Shown one piece after another: positions 58,601 to 60,854 of a DNA stretch of 60,854 bases. Position 1 is the stretch's first letter. Each line of letters starts with the position of its first letter. The translations under genes and the position numbers were made by a program. The DNA is taken from the NCBI GenBank assembly GCA_003151515.1, contig PLXS01000016.1, forward strand, positions 120,654 through 181,507, read 5' to 3'. The stretch comes from Opitutaceae bacterium. GTDB taxonomy: Bacteria; Verrucomicrobiota; Verrucomicrobiia; Opitutales; Opitutaceae. The notes below the pieces were generated by a model, which did no database searches, was not told the DNA's origin, and saw nothing but the letters and a program-made list of their open reading frames with translations.

Positions 58601-59534
58601 TAAGAGGGGCGCCGGGAAGGCCGCCATCAAGGCCGCCGGTAAAAGTGTAAAGTGTGGCAAAACTCGATCCGTCCGTCTTAACCGCAAACACGGTCCCTTC
58701 GCCAACTGACAAACCGGTGGCCGTTCCATATAGCCTGCCGTCGTTTCCCTGTACGAGGCCCGCATAGGGAACGCCGCCATCAGTTCCGCCGGTGAAAACG
58801 TAAAGCGTAGCAAAGTCAGTCCCGTTGGGTTCCAACGCAAACACGGTTCCCAAACCGTATGCCCCGGCGCCGGCCGCCGTACCATACAACCGCCCATCGG
58901 TTCCCTGGATGAGGCCCGCATAGGGATTGGCCCCATCAGTGCCGCCAGTAAAACTGTAAAGCGTGGCGAAGTTCGATCCGTCAATATTCACCCCAAACAC
59001 AGTTCCGTAGCCGTAGGTCCCGCCACCTTGGGTAGCTCCGTATAAACGGCCATCGCTTCCTTGAATAAGCGTACCTGTCGGAGTGGCGCCACCAGTAAAG
59101 GCATGAACTACGGTGAATCCCGCCCCATTGGTATTCAGGACGAAAATAGCCCCAATGCCGCTTGTTCCGGCACCGACAGTCATTCCATATAACCGGCCAT
59201 CGGTTCCTTGGATAAGGCTGCCTTGCGGCTCACCGCCTTCGTTGACTCCAGTGAAATTGTAAATCGGGGTATAGCCCGAACCATCGGCATTCACCGCGAA
59301 CACAGTCCCGTCGCCGTTTGCTCCGCCAAATGTGGCCACTCCGTACAATCGGCCGTCGGTTCCCTTGATAAGGCCGCCGGGATTGGAGCCACCGATATTC
59401 ACCGTATTCGTAAAGGTGAAGATCAGGGAAAAAGAGTTCGGCTGCTGAGTTATTACCGGAGCCTGGGCGTGAACATTTCCTGTGAAAGCCACGGCGATGG
59501 TGGCGATTAGAAATAGAAACGGCACCTTTTTCAT
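52632..59534 (-). CDS. Giant secreted repeat protein (GloVer repeats, Ig-like and IPT/TIG domains)
   Basis: The 2300-residue protein has a signal peptide (about 1-23, ending VHAQ). Fourteen repeats of about 50 residues follow (to about 770), each with a QGTDGRLYG core, a Gly-rich GTVFAVNTDGTGF segment and an FTGGTDG turn; these are the GloVer-type tandem repeats named in Verrucomicrobia and form a propeller-like or solenoid array. Next come Ig-like domains (YQWQFNGVNIPGATGATL type), two related jelly-roll-like domains of about 220 residues starting NDPLSS, an IPT/TIG-like domain (ITSLNPTSVISEV) and three more Ig-like domains at the end. It should be an extracellular adhesin or polymer-binding protein. 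ATG 59534 was chosen because AAAGGAAA lies ahead of it. There is no visible sorting signal at the C-terminus. Confidence 0.85.
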   Translation of the reverse strand: MKKVPFLFLIATIAVAFTGNVHAQAPVITQQPNSFSLIFTFTNTVNIGGSNPGGLIKGTDGRLYGVATFGGANGDGTVFAVNADGSGYTPIYNFTGVNEGGEPQGSLIQGTDGRLYGMTVGAGTSGIGAIFVLNTNGAGFTVVHAFTGGATPTGTLIQGSDGRLYGATQGGGTYGYGTVFGVNIDGSNFATLYSFTGGTDGANPYAGLIQGTDGRLYGTAAGAGAYGLGTVFALEPNGTDFATLYVFTGGTDGGVPYAGLVQGNDGRLYGTATGLSVGEGTVFAVKTDGSSFATLYTFTGGLDGGLPGAPLIQGTDGRLYGTASVGGVNGSGTMFATKTDGTGFAVLYSFAAGNALSFPGSGLIQGVNGQLYGTTNVGGANSTGTIFAVNTDGTDFSPLYSFNIGGGNNGSGVWDGLFQGSDGRLYGTSYLGGTFSRGNVFAMNPDGTGFATLHNFTGGTDGGSPLLMSLIQGTDGRLYGTSYVGGAPGPGTVFAVKSDGTGFAVLYNFSYSNSGGGLPIGAVLQGTDGRLYGTAEYGGANGAGTAYAMHPDGTGFTPIHAFSGGNDGGNPNAGLIQGADGRLYGTTASGGAGGGGTAFAMKSDGTDFATLHAFTGGADGAYIQDGLIQGSDGRLYGTTQGGGTNGNGTVFAVSADGTNFTVVHSFTGSSDGANPNASLIQGADGRLYGSTGYGGIGNNGSLFSVNTDGSGYVVLYNFNGSTDGAEPTAALVQGTDGRLYGMASGGGLDGNGTVYSIAGPPLASGSSVTYTVAAAGAGPLSYQWQLNGANISGAIGSSLTLSNLSSSNNGSYTVVVSNSAGSVTSSAVTLVVVGPPVITTQPADQTTFLGGTVTFSAAATGYPAPTYQWQFNGVNIPGATGATLMVSGVTPDETGQYDVVVSNSSGSITSSVAALFINDPLSSDTDWLEGVYSKQASPSTFPTFQNGRLELINSPPQNQFTQIFPSPGENGALMVSGITPALMGSMTADWSVQVDVHGAAVPVSPSVGYYMEFVLFNLQAGQNYSTGAIFGLSYNDDNQNGVPPLNRVDTGFWNLWNTPNADSSIPNSATDFTFRTAYTSSTHQLATSYSTDGGVTWTTTYSFDVTQPNVNAGGGWGMTVVSGTSFGIGFNIGASAALASGDVYLSNFTYSGLTAGQWITTSTVITTQPSSQATVSGGTAVLSVAAIGFQDDLKYQWYLNGTALTDGGNISGSQTATITLTNVDAADAGSYTVVVSDPSAAIFVGPQAAPATSVPVTLTVLPLPTITAQPSNQTVLLGGTATFSVGTTDVGGTYQWQFDGVDIPGATNATLTITGVAPENTGQYDVVLTNGNGSTTSSVATLYINDPLSSVNNWVGADSDSVFENGRLDVISNQAQGGGFQLMPMPGGNGAPMVDGITRVLMGTMTADWSAQVDMHCNAIPVGPTQSYQLNLMLFDMQPGQFYTGGQVGFQYNNLGQNGVPPLGNVVGAMWELYNVYSNIPTTATDFTFRAFYSSSTHQLSTSYSTDGGATWTALTSFDVTQPLVNNSGGWGMAITSGPSFGITLCFQPSLLVNPGDIYMSNFVYSGLTLGTWTPTQAAIATQPTPQVTVSGGTTAFSVAAVGTPGDILQYQWYLNGVALTDSLTVSGSQTATLTLSDVGAAEAGSYTVVVSENDTLYGQGLSSATSAPVALTVALPQITSLNPTSVISEVTDLPQTLMVYGSNFNSGDTVLWTDGTHLETTFVSGTELNAIVPGADLEISGDITTELISVQSASDDTSNLEVLSVVSAAVTQVQASVAPPGGSATDSTAPTIPGNGGVTATLQNTSTSAPSAAISVANYSTNPTPVAPTIDVGGQYVDLQVTSVTAADTVTAYFYYPSTITGANADNLQLLYFDGTTWGPVLSSGGTVPVKNETPDLNGTVSGGQFTVVFDNTSTPTITNLSGTVFTPSIVTIPPVIQSVTPSPAYLTPANNQMVPVTIAVVATDQFYPNLVSQILSVTSNEPSTNGTVEWQITGPLTLNLLASRSNTGTGRIYTITIQTTDSAGNKATQQTEVIVPKDKDALSDAPAIVTQPQSQTVNAGANVTFSVATTAALPVTYQWLFNGAIIAGATGTTLSLSDVTLANAGSYTVAATNSIGTTTSHKAKLTVNAGPAFTTQPQSVTADVGAKVVFTAVATGGPKPHYQWFLNGVTLSGGKSGTLTINKVKASDAGTYTVTATNSFGSATSNPAVLMVNAPPTIKTQPKSETVKAGATATFTVVATGTPTLTYQWAFNGTAIPGAMASTLTLTDVGAAAAGSYSVTVTNSIGSITSNAATLKVR

Positions 59535-59812
59535 AACGATTTCCTTTCGTGGAGAGGAGGCCAATTAGTCGACGCGCTCGGTTGGGGCCCCCCGAGGTCT
59601 GGAGCGGGAGCGCCGACAGCCAAGAACGAAACGGTAGCTTTGATGTCTGTCGGCAGCCTCGTCGCGAAGCCATCGAATTATCTGATCTTTCGCAATTGCT
59701 CGTTCTGTCGGGCACCCTCGAGATTAACCTCAAATATTACCTGATATTATATAGTGTATCCTGTAAGTAATTGTTAGAAGCATGGGTGCAAATAAACGAA
59801 AGGGCCTATGCT

Positions 59813-60838
59813 ATGCAGAAAACCTCACGGAAACTAATATCATTCTCGAGATCAAAACAGCGAGCGATCAAAGGGAACTTCGATGGCGGCCAAGTCAGCA
59901 GCGACGGTGGACTGCTGCTCTTGAAGGAAGCGGATCGAAAACTTAATTTGATTCGCTCGGTGGCGCGGCGGCTGCACGATCCGCGGCAGGAAGGGAAAGT
60001 GCAGCATGCGGTGGAGACGATGCTGCGTCAGCGCGTGATGGGGCTGTGCGCCGGATGGGAGGATTTGAACGATGCCGAGCAGCTGCGCACCGACACAGTT
60101 CACCAGCTGGCCGCCGGCGCCGAAACTCTCGCAAGCTCTCCAACGCTGTGCCGGTTTGAAAACCGGCAATCGCGGGCAACGGCGTGGGCCGTCAACGCGG
60201 AGTTCGTCGAGCAGTTTGTAGCCTCGCATCGAAAGGCTCCGGCGAAGCTGATCCTGGACTTTGACGCGACGGATACGCCTGTACATGGGGAGCAAGAAGG
60301 CCGGTTCTTCCACGGCTACTATGACTGCTACTGTTTCCTGCCCCTGTATGTCTTCTGTGGCGATCAGCTCCTGGTCGCGTACCTGCGACCGAGCAACATA
60401 GACCCGGCGCGGCACGCGGCGGCGATCTTGAAGCTGCTCGTGCGCCGACTGCGGCAGGAATGGCCACGCACAAAGATCGTCTTGCGCGCCGACAGCGGCT
60501 TCTGTCGCGACATGCTGCTCGGTTGGTGCGACCGCAATGATGTGAAGTACGTCGTCGGAATCGCTCGCAACGAGCGCTTGCTCGCCGCCGGGGCGAAGCT
60601 GATCCGCCAGGCCGAGAAAGAGTTTACGCGCACCGGCAACAAGCAGCGCCTGTTTGCGGCCTTCGACTATGCGGCGCTCACCTGGACCCAGGTGCGCTGG
60701 GTGATCGCCAAGGCCGAGCACACGGACAAGGGGAGCAATCCCCGGTTCGTGATCACCAACATCGTCGGCGATCCCCAGAAGATCTACGACCGGCGGTATT
60801 GCGCCCGCGGCGAAATGGAGAATCGGGTCAAGGAGTAA
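59813..60838 (+). CDS. IS1380-family transposase, cut short at the window end
   Basis: The 341-residue frame starts with IKGNFDGGQVSSDGGLLLLKEADRKL, the family opening, and contains the DDE marks LILDFDATDTPVHG (first Asp), IVLRADSGFCRDMLL (second Asp) and, near the end, YCARGEMENRVKE (Glu). The family continues about 90 residues past this motif. The stop here (60836-60838) belongs to the 18-base palindrome that ends the window, so the truncation may be artificial. ATG 59813 was chosen because the conserved N-terminus follows; the frame opens at a TTG 42 bases upstream. No clear terminal inverted repeat was found on its left side. Confidence 0.85.
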   Translation: MQKTSRKLISFSRSKQRAIKGNFDGGQVSSDGGLLLLKEADRKLNLIRSVARRLHDPRQEGKVQHAVETMLRQRVMGLCAGWEDLNDAEQLRTDTVHQLAAGAETLASSPTLCRFENRQSRATAWAVNAEFVEQFVASHRKAPAKLILDFDATDTPVHGEQEGRFFHGYYDCYCFLPLYVFCGDQLLVAYLRPSNIDPARHAAAILKLLVRRLRQEWPRTKIVLRADSGFCRDMLLGWCDRNDVKYVVGIARNERLLAAGAKLIRQAEKEFTRTGNKQRLFAAFDYAALTWTQVRWVIAKAEHTDKGSNPRFVITNIVGDPQKIYDRRYCARGEMENRVKE

Positions 60839-60854
60839 TGTGGTGCACCACATT
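60837..60854. repeat. Perfect 18-base palindrome at the window end
   Basis: AATGTGGTGCACCACATT equals its own complement and occupies the final bases. It interrupts the expected IS1380 coding sequence exactly where homology stops. A fold-back or assembly-end artefact is the simplest reading. Confidence 0.7.

Noticed and set aside
57250..59534. Regularly spaced repeats that might suggest a CRISPR array
   Set aside because: The period is about 150-165 bases, the DNA copies are diverged, and the frame is open throughout; they encode protein repeats.

Overview
The window looks like a chromosomal segment of a high-GC bacterium of the phylum Verrucomicrobiota, most likely Opitutaceae or a close relative. 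The sequence signs are the TonB-dependent receptor without a SusD partner, the duplicated ISTRGFVGTG-type C-terminal modules on the GH16 enzyme, the giant secreted protein built of QGTDGRLYG repeats (GloVer type) followed by Ig-like domains, the short S18 protein, and the generally weak Shine-Dalgarno sites. This assignment is inference from family knowledge; no marker gene was searched.

Region 1 (1-3.7 kb): the start of a PAS-domain sensor (cut by the window edge), two tiny membrane proteins (one DUF3309) and an SGNH-hydrolase/TPR membrane protein. Region 2 (3.7-15.7 kb) is a coherent saccharide-utilisation locus: TonB receptor, GH30 hydrolase, GPH-type sugar/cation symporter, LacI-type regulator, secreted GH16 glucanase and cytoplasmic GH1 beta-glucosidase. 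TGTGCACA-like palindromes sit at sigma70-like promoters before the receptor, the transporter operon and the GH1 gene, which predicts one LacI regulon. The set fits import and hydrolysis of beta-1,3/1,6-glucan; a GH47 alpha-mannosidase follows at 18 kb, so fungal cell walls are a possible substrate.

Region 3 (15.8-30.4 kb) holds a FUSC-family membrane protein, GH47, an amidase_3-like protein, a di-haem DUF1111 protein, an M48 membrane protease, tRNA-Arg(CCU), a large MacB/FtsX-type permease, a lipoprotein, a small Moco-domain protein, small hypotheticals and a histone-H1-like protein. Region 4 (30.5-38.8 kb) is scarred: an IS4-family element truncates a hypothetical gene; a three-gene operon (NtrC-type regulator, internally duplicated secreted protein, histidine kinase) follows; then a decayed IS605 TnpB with its end hairpin, two opposed fragments of the ISTRGFVGTG module, and a long palindromic element.

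Region 5 (38.8-48.4 kb) is housekeeping: rpsR, tsaC/sua5, hisC, an alpha/beta hydrolase, a HAD phosphatase, an aquaporin, a DEAD-box helicase and two PilT-type ATPases. Region 6 (48.4-60.9 kb) is accessory: an IS110 remnant, katG, about 1 kb without recognisable genes, the 2300-residue GloVer/Ig protein and an IS1380 transposase. The last 18 bases are a perfect palindrome that closes the IS1380 frame early and looks like an assembly end.
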